64,000 bases of DNA from Collimonas silvisoli (GTDB lineage Bacteria > Pseudomonadota > Gammaproteobacteria > Burkholderiales > Burkholderiaceae_D), in NCBI RefSeq assembly GCF_018305005.1, contig NZ_JAGQEG010000014.1, positions 1-64,000 on the forward strand, given 5' to 3'. The notes beneath the pieces are model-generated. The model searched no databases and was not told the origin of the DNA. It saw nothing but the letters and a program-made list of their open reading frames with translations. Below are positions 43,611 to 53,071 of this stretch, piece by piece (positions within the stretch are counted from its first letter, which is position 1; each line of letters opens with the position of its first letter). Made by a program: the position numbers and the translations under genes.

Positions 43611-44487
43611 CGTCCGGAAGAAGCAGGAAACACATATCTCATGCTGCCGGCCAAGCCTACCAATTCACCGGGCTGAGCCAGGGAGGACAGGTAGACGGCT
43701 ACATCGATGTCCTGCCGATCGTGGCTGATGATGAGATCAAGCTTACCGTCGCCGTCGAGGTCGCCTGCCCATAACAACACTTGCCGGGGGTTGAGAACTT
43801 CATTCTGGCTGAGATTATTGTAGCCATTCAAGGCTTGGCGTTTGCCATAGGCACGCAATTCGAGAACAGCGATATGGTCGGCGGCGGCAGGCTGCGCGCG
43901 CGGCACCAGCGAGGCGTGCTGATTGCCGGAAAGTGGAATCCTGATTTCCATCGTGTCGGCACGATCAGGTGCGGGGTAGAATTTCATTGCGGCATGCAGC
44001 CATGTTTGCAGCGGGCCAGCCTGGAGCCGCAGCGCTGCCAGCGCGCCAACCGGTTTGAATACGCCGACCAGAAACGGCTGCGGTGGATCACCGGCGTCGG
44101 CCGCATATTTGGCGGGTGTCGCCCGGTCCAGCGCGAATGGCAGCGGCGACCAGGACAGCAGCTGGCTATCGACTTGCGAGCCGTCCGCCGTCGCATGTTT
44201 GGCATTGCGGACCTGGAGCCGGGTGGCGTACAAAGCGCAGTTGCGCTCGCACGCCAGTGCCCACCAGCCGGCGCCGCTCCGAAAATCTTTCCCGCCCACT
44301 TCCCAGCCCGCCACACTATCGGCAGCCTTGTTGTCTGCGGCCGGCAAGGGCATAAACGGACCCGGGAAAAAAGCATGGAATCATCGGTCTGGCCGGGCGA
44401 CTGCCCCTGGCTTGGCGAGCTGACGCTCATCGTCAGCAATAAAGCAGCGAGCGGCGCAATGAAGCAGGTGATTCGAATGGCGGCCAT
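43607..44487 (-). pseudogene. FG-GAP/VCBS-like exported protein, frameshifted at T6
   Basis: The first 40 residues, from ATG 44487 (AAGGA site 8 bases upstream), form a signal peptide (APLAALLLTMSVSS). The remaining 250 residues continue in another frame from about 44353. Adding one T to the T6 run at 44367-44372 would join them as one protein of about 293 residues. The mature part has a Ca-binding-like repeat near its end (AGDLDGDGKLDLIISHD) typical of FG-GAP/VCBS domains. As read, the mature part would lack its signal peptide. Explanations: slipped tract (phase variation), mutation or sequence error. It lies between the DUF3298-like and kelch genes in one operon. Confidence 0.65.
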
Positions 44488-44498
44488 GGCGTGCGTCC

Positions 44499-45644
44499 TT
44501 AAGGCGCCAGTTCAACCTGGAATTCTGTCTTGCCTATCCAGCGACCCTGCAGGTGATCGCCCGTGACGGTCAGCTGCATCTTGGCTTTTTCGGTACCCTC
44601 CGTACCGTCCGCAGCGGCCTCGGTCAGCTCAAGCTGATTCCCGTTCTCGCGGCCGGCGACACTGATCGGCTTGCGGTACTTGTCATAAAAATATATCCCC
44701 CTGACGGCGTCGCCGGCTTCCTTGTACAGCAGCATGGTGATGGCGATCTTGCCGTCCATCCGGCCACGTAAAAACTGTCCGTATACGCTGCTTTTTGCCG
44801 TTGTGCTGCCCTGGTTCAGCAGGAGCGCCGTGCCATAGCCGGTCAAATACGGCTTGAGCTCCGCGTAGGGAATCGTCAAAGTGACTGCGCCAACGTCGTC
44901 CAGCGCCCGCATGGCGTGGTTACTGCATCGCTCTGCGGTCAATTTGAACGCATCTTCGGAGAACTCGGATTTGTAATATTTGAACATTGGCGCCGCTTCG
45001 CTGGCGCCCGGGGTGCGGTCGGTATGCGTGCCCTCGCCGGAGCAGTTGCTGTTGAGTTCAATCCTCTCTTTTAAATCGTTGACTGTGTCCTGGCTCTTTG
45101 CATCGTGCGCTTTTTGGATTGCCTTCAGTTCACTTCTAAGCGATATCAGCAGCTCCCGGTACTGGGATTGCCGTTCCTTGACCATTCTACGTTCCAGAGC
45201 GCGCATGCCAGAAGCGGTAAAGACATCATCGGCGTCGAGCATGCGCCCGGTTTTGATATCGAAACTGTAATAGGTCTGGTAGTTCTCGCAATAGGCGCCG
45301 CAACCTTCGTTCTCAAACGCGATGGTGAGGATGCGTCCATCGTTGCGGGAAACTGAAAATTCCTGGCTCGCCATGCCGTCGATGGCGACGCCGTCTGCGG
45401 CGCTGAAAACTTTTCCGGGTTGTCTCGGCGCCAGGACGCCAAACTGGCCATTGAACAGATAGTCGTTGATTTTTGCGGCCACTTTCTGGTTCGTCATCGT
45501 CACGAACGGCATCATGATCTGGTTGGCTGCCACCACGTCGCCACGCTCAGTCTTGCCTTGGAATGTCAGCGACTGTATCGATGCCTGGGGGGCTGCTTGC
45601 GCCAGGCCGACGATGAAAAAGAACAACAGCAGAAGAAATTGCAT
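44499..45644 (-). CDS. Exported DUF3298/RsiV-like protein
   Basis: 381 residues with a signal peptide (MQFLLLLFFFIVGLAQA) at the ATG 45644; the frame is open upstream to 45764 but the extra residues precede the signal. The fold is suggested by MTNQKVAAKINDYLF and by YSFDIKTGRMLDADDVF, which recall RsiV/DUF3298 domains. VTLTIPYAELKPYLTGYG is the C-terminal part. Four cysteines (GCGAYC among them) may form disulfides. First gene of the three-gene exported-protein operon. Function not known. Confidence 0.6.
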   Translation of the reverse strand: MQFLLLLFFFIVGLAQAAPQASIQSLTFQGKTERGDVVAANQIMMPFVTMTNQKVAAKINDYLFNGQFGVLAPRQPGKVFSAADGVAIDGMASQEFSVSRNDGRILTIAFENEGCGAYCENYQTYYSFDIKTGRMLDADDVFTASGMRALERRMVKERQSQYRELLISLRSELKAIQKAHDAKSQDTVNDLKERIELNSNCSGEGTHTDRTPGASEAAPMFKYYKSEFSEDAFKLTAERCSNHAMRALDDVGAVTLTIPYAELKPYLTGYGTALLLNQGSTTAKSSVYGQFLRGRMDGKIAITMLLYKEAGDAVRGIYFYDKYRKPISVAGRENGNQLELTEAAADGTEGTEKAKMQLTVTGDHLQGRWIGKTEFQVELAP

Positions 45645-45735
45645 TTCAATCCCATGTATTGACGTCGGTGTTAGCGATCCAGTCTGACTTGCCAATGACT
45701 GCAGGGGGGAGCTGCCGGCTCCCCCGTCCGGACGG

Positions 45736-48618
45736 CTAGCCGGTATTGCGCAAGCCCGCAGCAATGCCGTTGATGCTCAAATGGATGCCACGTTTCACCC
45801 GTTCCTCGGTGGTCCGGCCGGCCGCAGTCACGCTGCGGTGGCGCTTGATCAGTTCGACCTGCAAGTGATTCAGCGGATCGAGGTAGGCGAAGCGGTTCTT
45901 GATCGAGCGCGCCAGCAAAGGATTGCCCGACAAGCGATCCTTGGCGCCGGTGATCGCCGACAGGATGTTGCTGGTGCGCTCATGCTCATCGACGATGCGC
46001 TTGAAGATGCTGTTGCGCAGCTTGCGGTCGGTGACCAGCCCGGCATAGCGCGAGGCCACCGCCAGGTCGGTCTTCGACAGCACCATGTCCATGTTCGACA
46101 GCAGGGTGGCGAAGAACGGCCATTCCTTGTACATGGCGCGCAGCGTCGCCAGTTTCTGGCTTTTGAGTTTGCTGTCCTGGCCTTCTTCCAGCCAGCTTTC
46201 GATGGCGCTGCCGAAGCCATACCAGCCCGGCAGCAGCAGGCGGCACTGGCCCCAGGAAAAGCCCCATGGGATCGCACGCAAATCTTCGATGCGGCGGGTC
46301 GCCTTGCGCGAAGCCGGGCGCGAACCGATGTTCAGCTCGGCGATTTCGGCGATCGGCGTCGCTGCAAAGAAATAGTCGGTGAAGCCGGGAGTTTCATAGA
46401 CCAGGTTGCGGTAGGACTGGTAAGCCCGTTCCGACAAGCCGTCCATCAATTGCTCGAATTCGCCCAGCTTTTTGGTCTGCTTGCTGTCGGCGTTATCCGG
46501 CATCAGGCTGGCTTCCAGCGTCGCCGCCACCAGCAACTCCAGATTGCGGCGGCCGATTTCCGGATTGGAAAACTTGGAGGCAATGATCTCGCCTTGCTCG
46601 GTCAAACGGATCTGGCCGTTGACGGTGCCCGGCGGCTGCGCCAGGATCGCCTGGTAGCTCGGGCCGCCGCCGCGGCCGACTGTGCCGCCGCGGCCATGGA
46701 ACAGGCGCAGCTTGACGCCGGCGTTATCGAATACGCGCACCAGCTGGATCTCGGCCTTGTACAGTTCCCAGTTGGAAGTCAGGAAGCCGCCATCCTTGTT
46801 GGAGTCGGAATAACCCAGCATCACTTCCTGCAGCTTGCCTTGCTTGGCAATCAGCCGCGCCACCGGCGGCAAGGCCATGAATTGCTCCATGATCGCTGCG
46901 GCGCGGCGCAGGTCGGGAATGGTTTCGAACAGCGGAATCACCATCACATCCAGCGCGCCGGGCACGCTTACGGCTTTGTCCTTGCCGGCGGCCGAGGCAG
47001 CCAACTCGGGGCGCAGCAGGCCGGTTTCCTGTTGCAGCAACACGACTTCCAGCAGATCGGATACGGTCTCGGTGTGCGAAATGATGTAGTTGCGGATCGA
47101 GCGTGCGCCGTAGCGCTGCCGCATTTCGCCGGCGGCGCGCAAGATCGAGAGTTCGGAATTGGTTTCGTCGGAATAGGCGATATACGGCGAGTACAGCAGG
47201 CGCGGCTTGGCCAGCTCGGCCAGCAGCAGTTCGATCTTCTGTTCTTCGCTGAGCTTGTCGTAAGCGCCTTCCACCTGGGCTTGCGCAAACAGCTCGGTCA
47301 GCACCCGCTCGTGGACGTCGGAACTCTGGCGCATGTCGAGCGAGGCCAGATGGAAGCCGAAAATCTCGGAGGCGCGCTTGAGCGTTGCCAGCCGCGGTTT
47401 GATCAGGGCGCCGCCATGGTTGTCGCGCAGCGAATCTTCGACGATTTGCAATTCCTGGGTGAATTCCTGCGGCTTGTCATAGTGGGCGGCAGCGCCGACT
47501 TCCTGACGCAGGATGTTGGTGGCGCCGAGTTCGCGCGCAGTCGACGCCAGCCGCGCGTAAATCCCGATCAGGGCGCGCCGGTAGGGTTCGTCGGCGCGAT
47601 GGTCGGAAGTGTCGGGCGAACGTTCCGCCAGCGCCAGCAGTTCTTGGTTGACGCTGACCATCAAGGTCGACACCGATAACTCGGCACCGAGGGCGTGCAC
47701 TTCTTCCAGGTAAAAATCGAAGATGGTGGTCGATTGCCGTGTCAGGGCGCGCTGCATGGTGCTGGCGTTGACGTTGGGATTGCCGTCGCGGTCGCCGCCG
47801 ATCCAGCTGCCCATCTGCACGAACGGCGCCAGTTCGGCGCTGGCGCCGGTGTGGCGGGCGCGGGTCGGAAACTGGGTAGCGATTTCACCTTCGATGTCGT
47901 CGTACAGCGCCGGCAGCTCGCGCAGGAAAGTGATGCGATAGTAAGACAGGGCGTTTTCGATTTCGTCGGCAACCGTCAGCTTGGTATAGCGCAGCATGCG
48001 GGTTTGCCACAGCGTGGCGATACGGCCGCGCAGCAGCTCGGTGTTGTCACGCAATTCCTTGGCGGTCAGCGGCCGGTCGCGCTCGGCCAGCAGGCGGGCA
48101 ATCTCACGCTCTGCGTCGAGGATGCTCTTGCGTTGCACTTCGGTCGGGTGGGCGGTCAACACCGGCGAAATCAGCGCATCTTTCAGGAAGTCACGCACGG
48201 TAGCGCCCGAGACGCCGGCGTCATCCAGCTTGCTCAGCGCATGCGCAACACTGCCGGCCTGGGCTGCCGATCCGGCCAGCAGATGGGCGCGGCGACGGCG
48301 ATTGTGATGCTGGTCTTCGGCAATATTGGCCAAGTGCGAAAAATAGGAAAACGCGCGCACCACCGAATTGGTCTGGTCGCGCGTGAGTTTCTTGAGCAAT
48401 TTGTCGAGATCGGCGCCGGCTTGCGGATCCGATTCGCGGCGGAAGCGCACCGCCGTCTGACGTATGGTTTCTACTACTTCAAATACCGTGTCGCCCTCTT
48501 GATCGCGCAGCACGTCGCCCAGCAAGCGGCCCAGCAGACGGATATCTTCTTTGAGTGGAGCATCTTTATTAGGGGCGGGGTTTTTTACCTGGACAGCAGA
48601 ATTCAATTGTTTTGCCAT
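45736..48618 (-). CDS. ppc: Phosphoenolpyruvate carboxylase
   Basis: 960-residue cytoplasmic enzyme that carboxylates PEP to oxaloacetate to refill the TCA cycle. Signature motifs: VLTAHPTEVQRKS with the catalytic His, GYSDSNKDGGFLTSNW, FHGRGGTVGRGGGPSY, and the C-terminal SINGIAAGLRNTG. The C-terminal NTG is the usual end. ATG 48618 is chosen; a TTG at 48633 would add five residues. Divergent from the haem genes, an arrangement I associate with Oxalobacteraceae and their relatives. Confidence 0.97.
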   Translation of the reverse strand: MAKQLNSAVQVKNPAPNKDAPLKEDIRLLGRLLGDVLRDQEGDTVFEVVETIRQTAVRFRRESDPQAGADLDKLLKKLTRDQTNSVVRAFSYFSHLANIAEDQHHNRRRRAHLLAGSAAQAGSVAHALSKLDDAGVSGATVRDFLKDALISPVLTAHPTEVQRKSILDAEREIARLLAERDRPLTAKELRDNTELLRGRIATLWQTRMLRYTKLTVADEIENALSYYRITFLRELPALYDDIEGEIATQFPTRARHTGASAELAPFVQMGSWIGGDRDGNPNVNASTMQRALTRQSTTIFDFYLEEVHALGAELSVSTLMVSVNQELLALAERSPDTSDHRADEPYRRALIGIYARLASTARELGATNILRQEVGAAAHYDKPQEFTQELQIVEDSLRDNHGGALIKPRLATLKRASEIFGFHLASLDMRQSSDVHERVLTELFAQAQVEGAYDKLSEEQKIELLLAELAKPRLLYSPYIAYSDETNSELSILRAAGEMRQRYGARSIRNYIISHTETVSDLLEVVLLQQETGLLRPELAASAAGKDKAVSVPGALDVMVIPLFETIPDLRRAAAIMEQFMALPPVARLIAKQGKLQEVMLGYSDSNKDGGFLTSNWELYKAEIQLVRVFDNAGVKLRLFHGRGGTVGRGGGPSYQAILAQPPGTVNGQIRLTEQGEIIASKFSNPEIGRRNLELLVAATLEASLMPDNADSKQTKKLGEFEQLMDGLSERAYQSYRNLVYETPGFTDYFFAATPIAEIAELNIGSRPASRKATRRIEDLRAIPWGFSWGQCRLLLPGWYGFGSAIESWLEEGQDSKLKSQKLATLRAMYKEWPFFATLLSNMDMVLSKTDLAVASRYAGLVTDRKLRNSIFKRIVDEHERTSNILSAITGAKDRLSGNPLLARSIKNRFAYLDPLNHLQVELIKRHRSVTAAGRTTEERVKRGIHLSINGIAAGLRNTG

Positions 48619-48850
48619 AATGGACGAGTGCAATCAGCTTTTCTGGGGTGGGGAACGAGAGGGCTTGTAACTGGTTAAGCGCGTACTATATAAACTATCT
48701 GATATAGAGAGTACAACTGAGACAGCAGAGAGCGCATGCTAAAATCCGGCGCGAAAATTACGCGTTTTGATGAAGAATCTTGGCGATTGGATAACTCTGT
48801 CTTGGCTGCGTCGCTCTGTATTTACCGTAACAGCGCTGCATGGCTGAATT

Positions 48851-49804
48851 TTGAAAGTACCTGTGTCGAAAATCTCCTCCCCTTCCAAGTTAGTGATCGC
48901 ATCGCGCGAAAGCCGGCTGGCCATGTGGCAAGCGGAACACGTGCGCGCCCGGTTATCTGCATTATATCCAGACTGTAATATAGAAATCCTCGGAATGACT
49001 ACTCGCGGCGATCAAATTCTTGATCGCACCTTGTCCAAAGTCGGCGGCAAAGGTCTGTTCGTCAAGGAGCTGGAAGTGGCGATGGAGGAAGGCCGCGCCG
49101 ATCTGGCGGTGCATTCGCTGAAGGATATGCCGATGGAGTTGCCGCCCGGTTTTGCGCTGAGCGCCGTGCTTGAGCGCGAAGACCCGCGCGACGCTTTCGT
49201 CTCGAATGACTATGCCAGCCTGGAGCAATTGCCTGCCGGCGCCATCGTCGGCACCAGCAGCCTGCGCCGCCAAGCCCTGATCGCTGCGCGCTTTCCCTTG
49301 CTGCAAATCAAGCCTTTGCGCGGCAATCTCGATACCCGGCTGGCCAAGCTCGATCGCGGCGAATATGCCGCCATCATCCTGGCTGCTGCCGGTCTCAAGC
49401 GGCTCGGCCTGGCCGCGCGCATCAAAGCCCTGATCGAGCCTGAACAAAGTTTGCCGGCGCCGGGGCAGGGTGCGATGGCGATCGAGATCCGCGCCGACCG
49501 TGCCGATCTGCAAGAAATACTTGCGCCATTGAATCATCGGCCCACAGAGTTGGCGGTGACTGCCGAGCGCACCTTGTCGCGCGCCTTTGGCGGCAGTTGC
49601 CAGATTCCGCTGGCGGCGTTCGCCACCATCAGCGGCGACCAGATGCGCTTGCGGGCGATGATCGCCACGCCGGACGGCCTGCGGGTGGCAATTGCCGACG
49701 CCAGCGGCGCCGCCGACGCACCTGAGGTTTTGGGAGAACAGATCGCCGCAGCACTGGAAGCGCAGGATGCCGCGGCGATTCTGGCGTTGTGCAAGGAGGC
49801 CTAG
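48851..49804 (+). CDS. hemC: Hydroxymethylbilane synthase (porphobilinogen deaminase)
   Basis: 317 residues. Joins four porphobilinogen units to hydroxymethylbilane in tetrapyrrole synthesis. Motifs: [57 protein letters not shown], and the dipyrromethane-cofactor cysteine in [11 protein letters not shown]. There is no in-frame ATG at the N-terminus: TTG 48851 is used here, GTG 48863 is the alternative. First gene of the haem cluster. Confidence 0.95.
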   Translation: MKVPVSKISSPSKLVIASRESRLAMWQAEHVRARLSALYPDCNIEILGMTTRGDQILDRTLSKVGGKGLFVKELEVAMEEGRADLAVHSLKDMPMELPPGFALSAVLEREDPRDAFVSNDYASLEQLPAGAIVGTSSLRRQALIAARFPLLQIKPLRGNLDTRLAKLDRGEYAAIILAAAGLKRLGLAARIKALIEPEQSLPAPGQGAMAIEIRADRADLQEILAPLNHRPTELAVTAERTLSRAFGGSCQIPLAAFATISGDQMRLRAMIATPDGLRVAIADASGAADAPEVLGEQIAAALEAQDAAAILALCKEA

Positions 49805-49843
49805 TGTTACGGCGCAGTGACCTTTTCCTATACCGGCAAGCAG

Positions 49844-50638
49844 ATGGCTGCCATGCAGTCTAGTCCGATCTTGCGTCCGATCGTCATCACCAGGCCGGCG
49901 GCGCAAGCCACCGCGCTGGCGCAGCAGATTACGGCGCGCGGACGCCAGCCGGTGATTTTTCCCTTGCTGGAGATCCTGCCGCTAAGCGACACCACCGCTT
50001 TACGGGCCGTCCTCGATCAACTCAATACTTATGCATTGGTAGTGTTTGTCAGCCCGAATGCGATCGACGCCGCGTTTCGCCATATCGCAAGCTGGCCGCG
50101 GCAGCTCGCGGTCGGGATTGTCGGCGAGGGCAGCCGGGCGGCGCTGGCGCGGCATGGCGTGACGGCGCAAAATGCCACCATCTTCAGTCCGCCGGATCCG
50201 GCCAGGACCGATTCCGAAGGGCTGTTGCAGGCACTTGATCTGACTGCCTTGCGCGGTTTGCAAGTGTTGCTGGTGCGCGGCGAAAGCGGCCGTGATTTTT
50301 TTGCCGACAGCTTGCTGGCGGCGGGTGTCGAGGTGCAGGCCGTCGCCGCCTATCGACGCCAGGCGCCGGTCCTCGATGCAGCCTTGAAAAGCCGGCTGCA
50401 ATTATTGCTGAATACCGAAAACGACTGGATACTGACCAGTTCGGAGGCGCTCAGGCATCTGGTGGACCTGGTGCAGGCGGTCGAAGGCAGCGCCGGTGTT
50501 GCAAAAATCCAACAGCAGAAACTCCTTGTCCCGCATGCCCGTATTGCCGAAACGGCACATGCGCTTGGATTTAACGATGTGACTCTCACCGGCTCAGGCG
50601 ACGAACGGCTACTCGACGCGTTACAATTCCCGCTATGA
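49844..50638 (+). CDS. hemD: Uroporphyrinogen-III synthase
   Basis: 264 residues. Closes and inverts ring D of hydroxymethylbilane. The HemD fold is loosely conserved. Visible are PIVITRPAAQATALAQQITA at the N-terminus, VFVSPNAIDAAF, VGEGSRAALARHGV and ILTSSEALRHL. ATG 49844 is chosen; a GTG at 49817 lies upstream in frame, 13 bases after the hemC stop. Its stop overlaps the hemX start (ATGA). Confidence 0.9.
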   Translation: MAAMQSSPILRPIVITRPAAQATALAQQITARGRQPVIFPLLEILPLSDTTALRAVLDQLNTYALVVFVSPNAIDAAFRHIASWPRQLAVGIVGEGSRAALARHGVTAQNATIFSPPDPARTDSEGLLQALDLTALRGLQVLLVRGESGRDFFADSLLAAGVEVQAVAAYRRQAPVLDAALKSRLQLLLNTENDWILTSSEALRHLVDLVQAVEGSAGVAKIQQQKLLVPHARIAETAHALGFNDVTLTGSGDERLLDALQFPL

Positions 50639-51831
50639 ACGAATCGATACCCACTCCAGAATCGAACCAGCCTGCTGGTCCTGCCGTCAGTGCGGCGGCA
50701 TCGCCGTCGTCGCAGCCCGTGCTGCAACCTTATGCGGTCAATCAAGACAAGCGTTCGAACAACAGCTCAAAAAGGCCGCTTGGCCTGATTTACATTGCGT
50801 TGCTGCTGCTTGCCGTGCTGCTGGCCGGGCAATGGTGGGTGATGCATAGCGAGAACAACAAACTGCGCCAGGAAATCGCGCGCCGTCTGCAAGTCGGCGA
50901 CAGCACCAATACCGAAACCAAGGTGCTGGTCAAGTCGGTGCAGGACGAGACCAAGGAATTGCAAGGCAAGGTCAGCGTGTTGGAAAGCAAGCAGGTCGAG
51001 TCGCAAAGCCAGCAACTGGCGCTGGAGCAGCTGTATAAGGATTTGTCGCGCAACAGCGACGATTGGGCTCTGGCCCAGGTCGAGGACGTGCTGTCGACCG
51101 CCAGCCAGCAATTGCAACTGGCCGGCAACGTCCAGGGCGCACTGATTGCGCTGCAAAATGCCGACAAGAACCTGTCGCGTTCCGACAAGCCGCAATTCAT
51201 CATCGTGCGGCGCGCCATCGCCAGCGATATCGAAAAACTGAAAGCCTTGCCGACGCTGGATGTCACCGGCATCGCGGTGCGCCTTGACAGCGTCATCGGC
51301 CAGATCGACAGCATGCCGCTGTTGTCCGATGAGAAGCCGATCGTCGGCGTCAGCAAGCCGAACAACCAGGCGCTTGCCGGCAGCAAGGCAAAATCGTCCG
51401 GCAGCGCCAGCATCCCCAAATCGCAAGTTGCGGCCGATGCCGTGGTGGCTGACTGGAAGAACAGCCTGAAGGATAAATGGCAAAGCTGGAGCGCCGAGAT
51501 GTGGACCGAGATCAGCCAGTTGATCAGAGTGCGTACGGTTGCCACGCCTGACGCCTTGCTGTTGTCGCCAACCCAGGCTTACTACGCCAGAGAGAACCTG
51601 AAGCTGCGTTTGCTCAACGCCCGCCTCGGTCTGCTGTCGCGTAACGAGTCGGCGTTCCGCAGCGATCTGATCGCGGCCCAGGAAACCATCAGCAAGTATT
51701 TCGATACCCGCGCCAAACAGACCCAGACCGTACAGACCATGCTGAAGCAGGTCCAGAACAGCAATCTTTCGATCACCATGCCGGCGCTGGACAGCCCCGC
51801 GGCGATCCGTACTTATAAAGGCAAGCCATAG
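50635..51831 (+). CDS. hemX: HemX-like membrane protein (uroporphyrinogen C-methyltransferase homologue)
   Basis: 398 residues: Pro/Ala-rich cytoplasmic N-terminus, one transmembrane helix (about 45-65, IYIALLLLAVLLAGQWWV), and a periplasmic coiled coil and helical domain (about 70-390; EDVLSTASQQLQLAGNVQGA). No methyltransferase motifs are present despite the traditional name. It accompanies hemD and hemY in many proteobacteria. Role in haem synthesis is not defined. ATGA overlap with hemD. Confidence 0.9.
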   Translation: MNESIPTPESNQPAGPAVSAAASPSSQPVLQPYAVNQDKRSNNSSKRPLGLIYIALLLLAVLLAGQWWVMHSENNKLRQEIARRLQVGDSTNTETKVLVKSVQDETKELQGKVSVLESKQVESQSQQLALEQLYKDLSRNSDDWALAQVEDVLSTASQQLQLAGNVQGALIALQNADKNLSRSDKPQFIIVRRAIASDIEKLKALPTLDVTGIAVRLDSVIGQIDSMPLLSDEKPIVGVSKPNNQALAGSKAKSSGSASIPKSQVAADAVVADWKNSLKDKWQSWSAEMWTEISQLIRVRTVATPDALLLSPTQAYYARENLKLRLLNARLGLLSRNESAFRSDLIAAQETISKYFDTRAKQTQTVQTMLKQVQNSNLSITMPALDSPAAIRTYKGKP

Positions 51832-51835
51832 TCCT

Positions 51836-53032
51836 ATGCGATTCTTTCTCCGGCTTGTTGCTCTGTTTGCAGTCGCCATCGGCCTGGCCGTGCTGGCGCG
51901 TTACAACCCCGGTAACGTGGTGCTGTTTTTCCCGCCATACCGGATTGACCTGTCGCTGAATTTCTTCGTCGTAGCGCTGGCGATTCTATTCATCATCCTG
52001 TACGTGGTGATCCGGACGATCCGGGTGACCCAGAAATTGCCTGCGCGGGTGATCGGCTATCGCCGGCACAAGCTTGAAACCACCTCCAATAATGCCTTGC
52101 GCGATGCTCTCAAGTCCTTGTTCGAGGGCCGTTTCGGCCAGGCTGAAAAAGCCGCCACGCGCGCCGCCGAACTGCCAGACAACCTCGGCGTAGCGGCCTT
52201 GATCGGCGCTCGTGCCGCCCATCGCATGGGGCAACCCGAGCGCCGCGATATCTGGCTGGCCAGTATCGAAGAAAACGAGCCGCTGAAAACCGCGCGCCTG
52301 ATCACCACCCTGGATTTGCTGGTGGATGAACACAAGTCGCAAGCGGCGTTGCAAACCGTCAGCGAACTGAACGGCCGCGGCACGCGTCATATCCACGCCT
52401 TGCGGCTGGCCTTGAAAGCCAACCAGCAAGCCAAGAACTGGCTGGAAGTGCTGCGCCTGGTGCGGACCCTGAACAAGCACGACGCCTTGCATCCAGCCCT
52501 GTCGACCCGCTTGCGTGAGCTGGCTTACGACGGTTTGTTGTCGGACGATGCGCACGACGCCGAATCGATTACACGGTTGTGGGCCACAGTGCCCAGCGAA
52601 GACCGGATCAAGCCGTTCATCGCCATGCGCGGCGCCCAGGCTTTCAACAAATGCGGTTTGCATGGCGAGGCGCGCGCCATCGTCGAAAAATCGCTGGCGG
52701 TCGAGTGGGACCAGCGCCTGCTGGCGGTCTACCGCGATGCGGCTGCTGCCGAGGCCAGCCCCGAGTTGCTGTCGCAAATCGAGCATTGCGAACACTGGGC
52801 GATCAAGGCGCCGAACGATGCCGAACTGGAATTGACCTTGGGCAGCTTCTGCTTCAAGCAAAAATTATGGGGCAAGGCCCAGCGTCATCTGGAGCACGCC
52901 TTGTCGGATGCAGTAGCGCCGGCCACGGTGCGCGAGGCGCATCTGAAACTGGGACAATTGCATGAGGCGATTGATCAGCAAGCGTTGGCAGCGGAGCATT
53001 ACCGCCAGTGTGCGCTGGCGACCACGCTGTAG
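51836..53032 (+). CDS. hemY: HemY-like TPR membrane protein
   Basis: 398 residues. Two N-terminal membrane helices (about 1-20 and 40-60, FFVVALAILFIILYVVIRTI), then a helical TPR-like domain of the HemY_N and TPR type (ALKSLFEGRFGQAEKAATRA; HLEHALSDAVAPATVREAHL). Not the oxidase that carries the same name in Gram-positives. It is thought to act with HemX, with unproven function. Starts 5 bases after hemX. Confidence 0.9.
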   Translation: MRFFLRLVALFAVAIGLAVLARYNPGNVVLFFPPYRIDLSLNFFVVALAILFIILYVVIRTIRVTQKLPARVIGYRRHKLETTSNNALRDALKSLFEGRFGQAEKAATRAAELPDNLGVAALIGARAAHRMGQPERRDIWLASIEENEPLKTARLITTLDLLVDEHKSQAALQTVSELNGRGTRHIHALRLALKANQQAKNWLEVLRLVRTLNKHDALHPALSTRLRELAYDGLLSDDAHDAESITRLWATVPSEDRIKPFIAMRGAQAFNKCGLHGEARAIVEKSLAVEWDQRLLAVYRDAAAAEASPELLSQIEHCEHWAIKAPNDAELELTLGSFCFKQKLWGKAQRHLEHALSDAVAPATVREAHLKLGQLHEAIDQQALAAEHYRQCALATTL

Positions 53033-53071
53033 TAGCGGATATACCCTCCAGAAACCGGACCGCGCGGACAC

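Noticed and set aside
45781-47679. 632-codon open frame antisense to the PEP carboxylase gene
   Set aside because: It mirrors the codon bias of ppc on the other strand, lacks recognisable domains, and ppc itself is unmistakable.
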